A stretch of 64,000 bases of DNA from JAUIKM01 sp964445695 (GTDB lineage Bacteria > Bacteroidota > Ignavibacteria > Kapaibacteriales > UBA7675): positions 1 to 64,000 of the forward strand of contig CAYULF010000002.1 of the NCBI GenBank assembly GCA_964445695.1. Direction: 5' to 3'. The position numbers and the translations under genes are program-made. Position 1 is the first letter of the stretch, and each line of letters starts with the position of its first letter. Below, piece by piece: positions 27,606 through 35,990 of the stretch. The notes beneath the pieces are model-generated. The model did not search any database and was not told the origin of the DNA. It saw only the letters and a list, made by a program, of their open reading frames with translations.

Positions 27606-28078
27606 AGTACACCCCATGGTAAAATGTCAAACAGAGCTCGGAGAGCGGTCATGCCTACTGGCAGGTCGATCCGGCGGTACTTATGCGCCCGTGGGGGCGG
27701 TGAGCAGCGATGTTTGCGGTTCAGGAAACCGCGGCCTCAAAAGGAAGGTCGGACCGGCGTCGGAGGCTTGTCTGTGGAAAATATTCTTTTGGCGCAAAAA
27801 ACTGAAATTTTTCTTGCACAGGGGCGCAAACGTGCTATTGCGGGTCTTGAAGCCGGATGGAATCACACGGAGCGATCCCGGTTTTGCGGTCTGCTCTGGA
27901 TTGATGTTTCGCCGGCTTGAGCGCTTCGCCCTGCTTTGCATGGCTTGCTGTTTGTTTTTGTTTGTCAGCGGGAGTGGAGTGTCGGGTTCTTGGGAAACTT
28001 CTCAGATCACTGTTTTAACTTTTCAAGGAGGTCCTTTGTGGTACTGATTACCACCATAAGTACAGCATTATTGCACGT
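27606..28078. other. Intergenic region upstream of the EF-G2 gene
   Basis: 473 bp between the EF-G2 start and the end of the pentapeptide gene. It contains repeat copy C (27911-27966). The remainder is AT-richer toward 27780-27830, plausible as the EF-G2 promoter region, but no consensus was clear enough to call. Confidence 0.4.
27911..27966 (+). repeat. Dispersed 3'-end repeat, copy C
   Basis: GCCGGCTTGAGCGCTTCGCC, then TGGCTTGCTG and TTTTTGTTTGTC, then AGCGGG. It closely matches copies A, B and D. No gene ends immediately before it on this strand, unlike the other three. Confidence 0.6.
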
Positions 28079-29371
28079 CTATTTTGCGAACACAAAGTTT
28101 GCCAAGTATCCCAGGCAAAGAACGCCACTCGCATAAATTGCAAATATATAGTATATAAGACCGTTGTATCGTTTTATGCCTTCAGCGTTAAAATGGATGC
28201 CAAAAAAGACTATACTGGTATACGTCAATGCGAAACACCATTTCTCCCACCAAGTAGTAAGCTTATTGTGTTTATGCAGCATCTCAAGTGAAGATATTGA
28301 ATACGTTTCCTCAACAAGCTGGCCGATAATCCTGGCATTTATCATTGTGAATCCAATAAAGAGTCCAATAATCCAAATAAAAACAAATGACTTTGTATAA
28401 CCATAGTTCCACCACCAACGATCGAGTAAATCCAAATACCATTGACCATTGGCACGATAGAGCAACTGCTTGAATTCGATATCTAACTGTTGATATGAAT
28501 CATCAAACCCATTTTCCTTAAAATTTGCCAACAGTTGTTCATACACAGTACACTTATCTTGAAGCGTTATCCTAATTGTATCCAGAGGAGAAATACTGAT
28601 CTTCTCCGGGAACCACAACCTAAACAGCCCATAGCGAAGTTTAACCTTGGAGATATCTGTATTGAACAAGTTAATGTAACATGTTCCATTGCTCTTCCGA
28701 GCAGATCTAAAGTCCACATCTTTGTGGATTGTGGTAACATTAGAAAAGTCGAGGCTATCAGGCAAGTTAGCATTGTAGAAGTTGACACGACCACCGAAGA
28801 TCGCACTACTGAAATCGGCCTTTCTACCAAAATCAACATTTCGAAAGTCAACGCTGGAGGAAAATCGCGCATTTTGAAAGCTCGAGCTAGATGCAAATTT
28901 CGATTGGGAGAAACTCAACAATGAATCAAAACTAGAATCTTCAAAATTAGCATGCTCATTAAATTCGGTGTATTTAAATTTCGCTCTAGATCGAAATACA
29001 GTATTACTAAAATCGCAGGTTTCACCAAAGAGAACGAACCAGAATTCACCAGGTGAATTCAGCTCGGAATATTTAAAACTTGCATGTGATGAAAATTTGG
29101 CCTCACTAAACGCCACAGTCGCATTAAACTCTGCGAATTGAAATCCCACAAGTGACTTGAACCATGCAGACCTGAAATCCGCAATGGAATCAAACTTGGC
29201 TGAGCGGAAATTAGCATACGACAAGAACATTGCTCCTTGAAAATTCGTACCTGAATCAAACCGTGCTAGTTCAAATCCAACGGGTTTTAAAAACTTCGCA
29301 TGTTGGAACAATATTGGAACAGTGAAGTGCCCGGCGACAACTAGAGAATCTAGACCAGTGAGCCTGTCCAC
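28079..29371 (-). CDS. Pentapeptide-repeat membrane protein, 5' part interrupted
   Basis: From the GTG at 29371 the protein has 430 residues: about 200 residues of pentapeptide repeats (units such as FRSAKFDSIADFRSAWF, with Phe and Ala at regular five-residue spacing), a linker, and a C-terminal pair of membrane helices around a pore-loop-like segment, as in pentapeptide proteins joined to two-helix channels. The potassium filter TxGYGD is not present. The same frame runs on to an ATG at 29611 but is broken by TGA at 29468-29470. The lost 80 codons look like a signal or membrane leader, so this may be a pseudogene or start internally. The gene is AT-rich compared with its neighbours, which suggests transfer. 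Confidence 0.65.
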   Translation of the reverse strand: MDRLTGLDSLVVAGHFTVPILFQHAKFLKPVGFELARFDSGTNFQGAMFLSYANFRSAKFDSIADFRSAWFKSLVGFQFAEFNATVAFSEAKFSSHASFKYSELNSPGEFWFVLFGETCDFSNTVFRSRAKFKYTEFNEHANFEDSSFDSLLSFSQSKFASSSSFQNARFSSSVDFRNVDFGRKADFSSAIFGGRVNFYNANLPDSLDFSNVTTIHKDVDFRSARKSNGTCYINLFNTDISKVKLRYGLFRLWFPEKISISPLDTIRITLQDKCTVYEQLLANFKENGFDDSYQQLDIEFKQLLYRANGQWYLDLLDRWWWNYGYTKSFVFIWIIGLFIGFTMINARIIGQLVEETYSISSLEMLHKHNKLTTWWEKWCFALTYTSIVFFGIHFNAEGIKRYNGLIYYIFAIYASGVLCLGYLANFVFAK

Positions 29372-29774
29372 ACCTATAAAATCATCAAATACCCGCCAGT
29401 CTACTTTTTCGGCAAAGAGTCGTTTGCTAAAATCCAGTGTTCTGTTTTGCGCCCAACTGGTACTACTTCAGACTAAAATGACCAAGCAGCTTAGAATGCT
29501 ACCCCTTATTAGGAATTGAATTTCATCCGTAATTTCCACACCGGCAGACACACATCCTGCAATGAATCTTGGTGGCATCCTTGATACAAAGGGAGTTGTT
29601 TTTCTTTTCATGGCGATATTAATATTTGGGCATTAATATGTTATACCCACAAAATAGTAATTTCGCCTAAACGTTCAACCGCTTCGTCGAAAATCGCACT
29701 GAATATTTAAACACGCATACAAAGATTCATCCACGAGAACCCTAACTATTTTGAACCGCACCACCTGCCGCGAT

Positions 29775-29790
29775 TGTATAGATCTATACA
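29775..29790. promoter_or_regulatory. Perfect 16-bp palindrome
   Basis: TGTATAGATCTATACA is a perfect palindrome in the gap between the pentapeptide gene and the phosphohexomutase terminator. It has operator-like size and symmetry, but no regulator gene is adjacent. Confidence 0.35.
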
Positions 29791-29811
29791 TTATCGCACC
29801 GTGTGGTCCAC

Positions 29812-29844
29812 AAAAAAACGGCCGCCCAAGGGCAGCCGTTTTTA
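29812..29844 (-). terminator. Rho-independent terminator of the phosphohexomutase gene
   Basis: AAACGGC-C-GCCC, loop AA, GGGC-A-GCCGTTT, with A-runs and T-runs on both sides. It can end transcription in either direction and lies about 40 bp past the mutase stop. Confidence 0.8.
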
Positions 29845-29883
29845 AGATTCACTGAATATTTCCAGCTGAACGTGCGGACGCAA

Positions 29884-31281
29884 TTACTCCAGCTTCATCC
29901 CCTCATCCAACAACTCATTGACCTTCGTCAGGCTGTCCGCCTCGGCGTAATAGCGCAGCAGAGGCTCAGTGCCGGAAGCGCGGATAAGCAGCCAGCCGTT
30001 GTCCACGAAGAACTTGTGGCCGTCGCGGCCGTCGTAGCGCTCCACCGCGTAGCGGCCCAGCTTCGTCGGCTGTTTGGCCGCGGCGGCCAGGATGCGCTCC
30101 TTGACTTCCTGTGTCACTTTAACATCTCTGCGACGATAGCGGTGCAGACCGAACTCGCTGTCCAGCTCCTCGCAGAGTTGCGAGAGCGTCTTCTTGTGGT
30201 TGATCATCATCTCCATCAACAGCAGCGCATTGAAGATGCCGTCGCGCTCGGGAATGTGCAGGCAGGTGCCGATGCCGCCTGACTCCTCGCCGCCAACCAG
30301 AATCTTTTCGTTTACCATTAAACGGCTGATGTACTTGAAACCGACCGGCGTCTCTTTGATCGTCAGGTTGTTTTTCTTGCAGTACTTGTCGACCATCGCC
30401 GTCAGCGAAACCGTTTTGGCCACCGCGCCGCGCTTGCGTTTGTCTTCGTACAGGTACTTCAACAAGAGCATGAAAATGCGGTGAGAATCAATAAAACGAC
30501 CGGTTTCGTCAACAGCGCCGAGTCTGTCCGCGTCGCCGTCGGTCGCAAAACCCACATCAAACTTGCCGGTCTTCATCAGTTCAATCAACGGCAGCAGGTT
30601 CTCCGCCATCGGCTCGGGGTGTTTAACATCGCCGAAGGAAGGATTGTAGTCGCCGTGCAGCTCATGCGTGCCCGGCAGAATCTGATCAATCGTGTTAATG
30701 CCCGCGCCGTGCATCGGGTCGTAAGCCACGCGCATGCCGGAATCGATAATGCCCTTGACGTCGATCTTGCGCTTGAGGTAACGCAGATAGGACTCCTTGG
30801 CATTAAACATGCGCACGGTTTTTTCTCTGATGTATTCGTCGATGGGCCGGGACTTGACATGCGTGCCTTTTTTGGCAATTTTTCCAACCAGCGCTTCGAT
30901 GTCCTTGATCTGCTCCGGGAATGCCGGCCCGCCGAATCCGCCCTTGATCTTGTAGCCGTTGTAGTTCGGCGGATTGTGGCTGGCCGTGATCACCACGCCC
31001 AAGGTCGCTTTTTTCTGCTTGGCCGCAAACGAAACCTGCGGCGTCGATGCGATGCTGTTGGCCAGGTGTACCAGCACGCCCTGCGACGCCAGAATGCAGG
31101 CCGTTTCTTCCGCAAATTCACGCGAGAGAAAACGCGCGTCGTAGCCGATCACGATCGACGGCTTGTCCGGTGTCAGGTTTTTGGCATAAGCCGCGGTGGC
31201 CTGGGCAACGTAGGACAGGTTTTCAAAGGTGAAGTCGCGGGCGATTTCACCACGCCAGCCGTCGGTCCCAAAAACGATCAT
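29884..31281 (-). CDS. Phosphoglucomutase/phosphomannomutase family protein
   Basis: A 465-residue alpha-D-phosphohexomutase. The phosphoserine loop is TASHNPPNYNG with S101, the magnesium loop is DGDADR (248-253), the sugar-binding loop GGEESGG (330-336), and the C-terminal phosphate-binding motif RASGTEPLLR is present. All four domains and catalytic residues are intact, so it interconverts hexose 1- and 6-phosphates in the cytoplasm. Whether glucose, mannose or glucosamine is the main substrate cannot be set from these motifs. The gene stands alone, downstream of eno on the same strand, with its own terminator. Confidence 0.9.
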   Translation of the reverse strand: MIVFGTDGWRGEIARDFTFENLSYVAQATAAYAKNLTPDKPSIVIGYDARFLSREFAEETACILASQGVLVHLANSIASTPQVSFAAKQKKATLGVVITASHNPPNYNGYKIKGGFGGPAFPEQIKDIEALVGKIAKKGTHVKSRPIDEYIREKTVRMFNAKESYLRYLKRKIDVKGIIDSGMRVAYDPMHGAGINTIDQILPGTHELHGDYNPSFGDVKHPEPMAENLLPLIELMKTGKFDVGFATDGDADRLGAVDETGRFIDSHRIFMLLLKYLYEDKRKRGAVAKTVSLTAMVDKYCKKNNLTIKETPVGFKYISRLMVNEKILVGGEESGGIGTCLHIPERDGIFNALLLMEMMINHKKTLSQLCEELDSEFGLHRYRRRDVKVTQEVKERILAAAAKQPTKLGRYAVERYDGRDGHKFFVDNGWLLIRASGTEPLLRYYAEADSLTKVNELLDEGMKLE

Positions 31282-31325
31282 GGATCGAGTCCCGGTATTT
31301 TAATAATTCAGATACAGCAGTGGAA

Positions 31326-31373
31326 CCGCCGCGACCGCGTGTTAACATGTTAACATCCGTGCGGCCGCGGCGG
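31326..31373. other. Long hairpin enclosing a GTTAACATGTTAAC palindrome
   Basis: Arms of 14 bp (31326-31339 and 31360-31373) pair at 12 positions, and the loop contains the perfect palindrome GTTAACATGTTAAC (31341-31354). It lies between eno and the mutase gene. There is no T-run, so it is not a standard terminator; it may form a cruciform or a protein site. Confidence 0.55.
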
Positions 31374-31380
31374 CGTTGAC

Positions 31381-32661
31381 TTAACGTTTGAGCGCCGACG
31401 CCCCCAGGTAGCGGGCGGCGCTGCCCAAAAATTCCTCGATGCGCAGCAGTTGATTGTACTTGGCAATCCGGTCCGAACGACTCATTGAACCCGTCTTGAT
31501 CTGCCCGGCATTCGTCGCCACGGCCAGGTCCGCAATCGTCGCGTCCTCGGTCTCGCCGGAGCGATGTGAAATCACCGCCGTATAACCGTTGGACTGCGCC
31601 AGTGCGATCGTGTCCAGCGTCTCGCTCAAAGTGCCGATCTGGTTTAACTTCACCAGGATCGAGTTGGCCACTTTGTTGTCGATGCCGCGTTGCAGAAAGG
31701 CCGCGTTCGTCACGAACAGGTCGTCGCCGACGAGCTGCACCTTGTCGCCCAGCGCCGCGGTCAGCTTGCCCCAGGCTTCCCAGTCGTTTTCGGCCAGGCC
31801 GTCCTCAATAGAGACCACCGGATACTTGTTGCACAGGTCCACGTACCAGCTGATCATGTCGTCGGCGCTGCGACGCTCTTTGGAAGACTTGAACATCTCG
31901 TACGCGCCGTCGCGGTACATCTCACTGGCAGCCACGTCGAGCGCCAGCAGGATGTCGTCGCCCGGCTTGTATCCGGCTTTTTCGATGGCCTGCATGATGA
32001 CGTCGAGCGCTTCTTCATTGCTTCTGAGCGAGGGCGCAAAACCACCTTCGTCGCCGACGGCCGTGCTGTAGTTTTTGGCTTTGAGCACGCCTTTGAGCGC
32101 GTGAAAGATTTCAGCGCCGGCCTGCAATGCGCGGCTGAAGCTGTCGAAGCCGGCGGGAATGATCATGAATTCCTGGATGTCGACCGTGTTGTCGGCGTGC
32201 TGACCTCCGTTGATGATATTCATCATCGGCGTCGGCAGCACCGTGGCGCGCACGCCGCCAAGGTAGCGGAAGAAAGGTGCGGCCTGCGATTCGGCCGAAG
32301 CGCGCGCCGCCGCCAGAGACACCGCCAGGATTGCGTTGGCGCCCAGCCGCGATTTGTTCGGCGTGCCGTCAAGCTCGTTCAGCATCGAGTCGATGTGGAA
32401 CTGGTTGTCCGCCTCAGCGCCAAAGAGCGCACCGCGGATCTCGTCGTTGACGTGTTCCACCGCGTTTTGCACGCCCTTGCCGCCATAGCGGTGGGTCTCG
32501 CCGTCGCGCAGCTCGTGCGCTTCGTGCTCGCCCGTGCTGGCGCCGGAGGGAACCGCCGCGCGTCCAAAACTGCCGTCTTCCAGCGTTACATCGACTTCTA
32601 CCGTGGGGTTGCCGCGCGAATCAATTATTTCGCGCGCATGGATATCGAGAATTGTAGCCAT
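31381..32661 (-). CDS. eno: Enolase
   Basis: A 426-residue enolase converting 2-phosphoglycerate to phosphoenolpyruvate in glycolysis. The N-terminus IHAREIIDSRGNPTVEV and SGASTGEHEA, the metal ligands in LALDVAASE, SIEDGLAENDW and GDDLFVTN, and the catalytic HRSGETEDATIADLAV segment are all in order. Length and start match the family; the ATG at 32661 needs no adjustment. It stands alone, 82 bp from phhB. A structured hairpin lies immediately downstream in place of a classical terminator. Confidence 0.96.
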   Translation of the reverse strand: MATILDIHAREIIDSRGNPTVEVDVTLEDGSFGRAAVPSGASTGEHEAHELRDGETHRYGGKGVQNAVEHVNDEIRGALFGAEADNQFHIDSMLNELDGTPNKSRLGANAILAVSLAAARASAESQAAPFFRYLGGVRATVLPTPMMNIINGGQHADNTVDIQEFMIIPAGFDSFSRALQAGAEIFHALKGVLKAKNYSTAVGDEGGFAPSLRSNEEALDVIMQAIEKAGYKPGDDILLALDVAASEMYRDGAYEMFKSSKERRSADDMISWYVDLCNKYPVVSIEDGLAENDWEAWGKLTAALGDKVQLVGDDLFVTNAAFLQRGIDNKVANSILVKLNQIGTLSETLDTIALAQSNGYTAVISHRSGETEDATIADLAVATNAGQIKTGSMSRSDRIAKYNQLLRIEEFLGSAARYLGASALKR

Positions 32662-32743
32662 GCTTGTCAGTACCCTGAATAAATTCTTTGAGAAATCATG
32701 CCGAGTCGTGCACCGGACGTGACGGCGGCATTGCTGCAGCGCT

Positions 32744-33055
32744 TCAGGCGGATGCCGAGGCGCCGAAACCGATGGAATCTATTTCCGCCGCCAGCTCGAA
32801 GTCGAGCCGCGTCAGTCCGCCCTGATCGTGCGTGGAAAGCGTGATTTCAAGCTTGTTCCAGCCGTGCAGCCGCATGTCCGGATGATGATCGGCTTTTTCC
32901 GCGAGGATCGCGATGGCGTTCAGTACACCCACGGCCGAGACAAAGTTCGATGCCGTCAGCGTGCGTCGGATGCTCGTCCCGCGGCGCTCCCAGCCGGGCA
33001 GTTCGGCCAGCTTGTGTGCAATGTCTTCTTCGGCTAACAGTGGAGGTCGCGGCAT
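32744..33055 (-). CDS. phhB: Pterin-4a-carbinolamine dehydratase
   Basis: A 103-residue PCD/DCoH protein, the normal size. The signature ADHHPDMRLHGW near residues 55-66 and LSTHDQGGLTRLDFELA near 73-89 hold the three active-site histidines. It dehydrates pterin-4a-carbinolamine to regenerate the pterin cofactor, classically for phenylalanine hydroxylase; no phhA is in the window. Some bacterial PCDs instead serve molybdopterin metabolism, so the partner is open. Encoded between trxA and eno on the same strand but separated by gaps of 80-180 bp. Confidence 0.9.
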   Translation of the reverse strand: MPRPPLLAEEDIAHKLAELPGWERRGTSIRRTLTASNFVSAVGVLNAIAILAEKADHHPDMRLHGWNKLEITLSTHDQGGLTRLDFELAAEIDSIGFGASASA

Positions 33056-33232
33056 GCGGGATTTCCTGCGTCATGATGGTGGCGGCGCGGATGCACCGCC
33101 GGAAGCGATAAAAAAATGCGTGGTCTGCACAGCGGAGCCTCCCGGGCAACCATGTGCAAACCACGGATTTTTCAGACGGAATAAACAAAGAGCCTCGCGG
33201 CGTGAACGGCCGCACTCTAAGACGGCCGTGCC

Positions 33233-33559
33233 TCAGGCAAGGACCGTGTCCAGCTTCTGGGCGATCGCCGCTTTTTTGGCCAGACCTACCGTCGTGCCGA
33301 CGACTTCGCCGTTTTTGAAATACAGCAGCGCCGGAATCGAGCGGATGCCGTATTTGGCGGCCACGCCCTGATTTTCATCGACATTCAGCTTGCCGACAAC
33401 GGCTTTGTCGCTGTACTCTGAGCTGATTTCTTTTACTGCGGGTTCCATCGCGCGGCAGGGTCCGCACCAGGTAGCCCAAAAGTCGACCAGAACAGGTTTA
33501 TCAGAATTGAGGACTTCCGCCTCGAAATTTGCATCGGTAAATTCGCGTAAATCAGCCAT
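33233..33559 (-). CDS. trxA: Thioredoxin
   Basis: A 108-residue thioredoxin with the active site WCGPC at 31-35, the buried aspartate before it (VDFWATW) and the cis-proline segment IRSIPALL near 72-79. It is a cytoplasmic disulfide reductant. No signal peptide is present, so it is the general cytosolic type. A GC hairpin (33206-33229) lies just past the stop but lacks a T-run. Transcribed toward phhB. Confidence 0.95.
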   Translation of the reverse strand: MADLREFTDANFEAEVLNSDKPVLVDFWATWCGPCRAMEPAVKEISSEYSDKAVVGKLNVDENQGVAAKYGIRSIPALLYFKNGEVVGTTVGLAKKAAIAQKLDTVLA

Positions 33560-33761
33560 GGGAACGGCTCCGAATAGAGGTTGAACACTTGCCTAATCAG
33601 GTCAACTTCAGACGGCAAAAATGCAAAATTGTTGACTGATTATAAAATTGTATCACTCCACCGACGTTGTAGTCCGCAAAGTGATGTAGTTCGTGAAAAC
33701 GGCCATAGTCGCGCCAAATTGCCGGGCCCGTTTTTTTGTACCGGAGGCCCCGCTCCCGCTT

Positions 33762-34148
33762 ATGAATCCGCTCATTCCCCGCAAAATTCACACGCCGAAA
33801 CCCTACCTGTTGCGCCTCGAATGGGCCGACGGATTCGCGGCGACGATTACGACCGAAGAGTTGCGCAAAGCCTGTCCCTGCGCCCATTGCAAAGGCGAAA
33901 CCATCATGGGACGTATGGTAGTCGCACCGGCTCTGACGACCTTCAAACCGGGCATGTACGAAATCGAGGGCATCAACCCCGTCGGCAATTACGCCATTCA
34001 GATCGGCTGGCGCGACGGGCACAACACCGGGATCTACCCCTGGGAGCTGCTGCGCGAAGTGGCGGCGGACAAGGCCCTGGATGACGCGCAGCTGGACAAG
34101 CTGCACGCCCGCGAACAGACCGAACACAGCACGAACGGCGCCTCCTGA
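33762..34148 (+). CDS. DUF971 protein
   Basis: A 128-residue protein of the DUF971 family (GBBH-like N-terminal domain). The core is LRLEWADGFAATITTEELRKACPCAHC, where the CxxC pattern (CPCAHC) is a likely metal site, and the second half WRDGHNTGIYPWELLR is the family's best-kept motif. In several bacteria such proteins are linked to iron-sulfur cluster handling, but that is not shown here. The ATG at 33762 was taken rather than the GTG at 33693 because the longer N-terminus has no family match; a GGAGG lies 13 bases upstream. It precedes hutU by 60 bp on the same strand. Confidence 0.85.
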   Translation: MNPLIPRKIHTPKPYLLRLEWADGFAATITTEELRKACPCAHCKGETIMGRMVVAPALTTFKPGMYEIEGINPVGNYAIQIGWRDGHNTGIYPWELLREVAADKALDDAQLDKLHAREQTEHSTNGAS

Positions 34149-34208
34149 CGCCGCAGATCGAATTGAAGTTTTTCACACGCTGACAAGCAAAAAATTCATC
34201 AGAAGTTT

Positions 34209-35888
34209 ATGAGCGACGTCGCACATCCCGCCCAGTCAGGCCCACGTACAGTCCATGCCCCGCGCGGCCTGGAATTACATTGCAAAAACTGGCAAATCGA
34301 AGCCGCTTACCGCATGATCCAGCACAATCTGGACCCGGAAGTGGCCGAACACCCCGAAAAATTGATCGTCTACGGCGGCATCGGCAAGGCGGCGCGCAAC
34401 TGGGAAAGTTTTGACGCGATCCTCTCGACGCTGCGCAATATGGATGTGGATGAAACGCTGCTGGTGCAGTCCGGCAAACCCGTCGGCGTGGCCAGAACAC
34501 ATTTGGACGCCCCGCGCGTTCTGATCGCCAATTCCAACCTTGTCGGCAAATGGGCCACCTGGGAGCACTTCCGCGAGCTGGACAAACGCGGCCTGATGAT
34601 GTTCGGCCAGATGACGGCCGGGTCGTGGATTTACATCGGCACGCAGGGCATCCTTCAGGGCACCTACGAAACATTTGCCGAATGCGCGCGCCAGCACTTC
34701 GGCGGCGACCTCCACGGAAGATTTTTGCTTACCGCCGGGTTGGGAGGCATGGGCGGCGCGCAGCCGCTGGCAGCTACCTTCAACGGAGCCGCGGCGTTGT
34801 GCATCGAGATGGACGAGGAGCGCATCGACAAACGCATCCACGACCGCTATTGCGATGTGAAGTGCCGCACGCTGGATGAAGCGCTGGACATTATTAATGA
34901 GCACGTCAAACGCAAAGAGCCGATTTCCGTCGGCCTGCTCGGCAATGCCGCCGAAATCCTGCCGCAGATGCTCGAGCGCGGCGTGGTGCCGGACATCGTG
35001 ACCGACCAGACCTCGGCGCACGACCCGCTGAATGGTTACTACCCCACCGGCTACAGCAAGGAAGAAGCCGACGCCCTGCGCGAAAGCGATCCCGACACCT
35101 ATATCGCCGCCTCGCGCCGCGCAATCGGCGAACACGTCAAAGCGATGCTGGCTTTTCAGCAGAAAGGTGCGGTGGTGTTTGACTACGGCAATAATATTCG
35201 CGGCGAAGCCAAAGAAAATGCGGGCGTCGAAAACGCCTTCGACTTCCCCGGTTTTGTACCGGCTTTTGTGCGTCCGCTTTTCTGCGACGGCAAAGGACCG
35301 TTCCGCTGGGTGGCGCTCTCGGGCGATCCGGAGGACATTTACGAAACCGACCGCGCGATCTGCGAGCTTTTCCCCGACGACGAGCCGCTGCACCGCTGGA
35401 TCAAAAAGGCGGGTAACAGCCTGCGCTTTCAGGGCCTGCCCTCGCGCATCTGCTGGCTGGGCTACGGCGACCGCGCCAAAGCCGGCAAGTTGTTTAACGA
35501 CCTCGTCGCTTCGGGCCGCGTCAAAGCGCCGATCGTGATCGGTCGCGATCACCTGGACTGCGGCTCCGTCGCTTCGCCGCACCGCGAAACCGAAGCGATG
35601 AAAGACGGCTCCGACGCCGTCGCCGACTGGGTCTACTTAAACTTTGCACTCAACGCGGTCGGCGGCGCTACTTGGGTCTCGCTGCATCACGGCGGCGGCG
35701 TGGGCATGGGCCTCTCGCTGCACGCCGGCATGGTGATTGTCGCCGACGGTACGCCGGAAGCGGCGCAGCGTCTGCAACGCGTGTTGACATACGACCCGCT
35801 GATGGGCGTCCTGCGCCACGCCGACGCAGGCTACGAGCGCGCCACGGAAAATGCCGCCAAACACGGCATTCACATTCCGATGGGCTGA
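34209..35888 (+). CDS. hutU: Urocanate hydratase
   Basis: A 559-residue urocanase, converting urocanate to imidazolone propionate, the second step of histidine breakdown, with tightly bound NAD+. The dinucleotide region GGMGGAQPLAATFNGAAAL at about 179-197, DQTSAHDPLNGYYP at about 265-278, the catalytic-domain segment GKGPFRWVALSGDP and the GRDHLDCGSVASP motif are intact. Length is typical. The other hut genes (hutH, hutI, ftcD/hutG) are absent, so the pathway is either dispersed or incomplete. It ends in a strong terminator shared with the convergent rsmH. Confidence 0.95.
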   Translation: MSDVAHPAQSGPRTVHAPRGLELHCKNWQIEAAYRMIQHNLDPEVAEHPEKLIVYGGIGKAARNWESFDAILSTLRNMDVDETLLVQSGKPVGVARTHLDAPRVLIANSNLVGKWATWEHFRELDKRGLMMFGQMTAGSWIYIGTQGILQGTYETFAECARQHFGGDLHGRFLLTAGLGGMGGAQPLAATFNGAAALCIEMDEERIDKRIHDRYCDVKCRTLDEALDIINEHVKRKEPISVGLLGNAAEILPQMLERGVVPDIVTDQTSAHDPLNGYYPTGYSKEEADALRESDPDTYIAASRRAIGEHVKAMLAFQQKGAVVFDYGNNIRGEAKENAGVENAFDFPGFVPAFVRPLFCDGKGPFRWVALSGDPEDIYETDRAICELFPDDEPLHRWIKKAGNSLRFQGLPSRICWLGYGDRAKAGKLFNDLVASGRVKAPIVIGRDHLDCGSVASPHRETEAMKDGSDAVADWVYLNFALNAVGGATWVSLHHGGGVGMGLSLHAGMVIVADGTPEAAQRLQRVLTYDPLMGVLRHADAGYERATENAAKHGIHIPMG

Positions 35889-35921
35889 AACGCGCCAGTT
35901 TAACACCGCGGTTTAAAGCTG

Positions 35922-35957
35922 AAAAGCCGCCCTCAGACGAGGGCGGCTTTTTTGTTT
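35922..35957 (+). terminator. Bidirectional terminator between hutU and rsmH
   Basis: AAAAGCCGCCCTC, loop AGAC, GAGGGCGGCTTTTTT. A 13-bp stem with A and T runs on the two sides serves both converging genes. Confidence 0.9.
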
Positions 35958-35990
35958 AAGTCTCTTTGTTGAGCGACGGGACTTGCAACT

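Noticed and set aside
26568..27920. Long plus-strand open frame, about 450 codons
   Set aside because: It lies almost wholly antisense to the EF-G2 gene, has a biased His/Val/Gly composition typical of antisense frames in GC-rich genes, and matches no family.
33206..33229. Terminator of trxA
   Set aside because: A 7-bp ACGGCCG/CGGCCGT stem is present just after trxA but no T-run follows, so it was not called.
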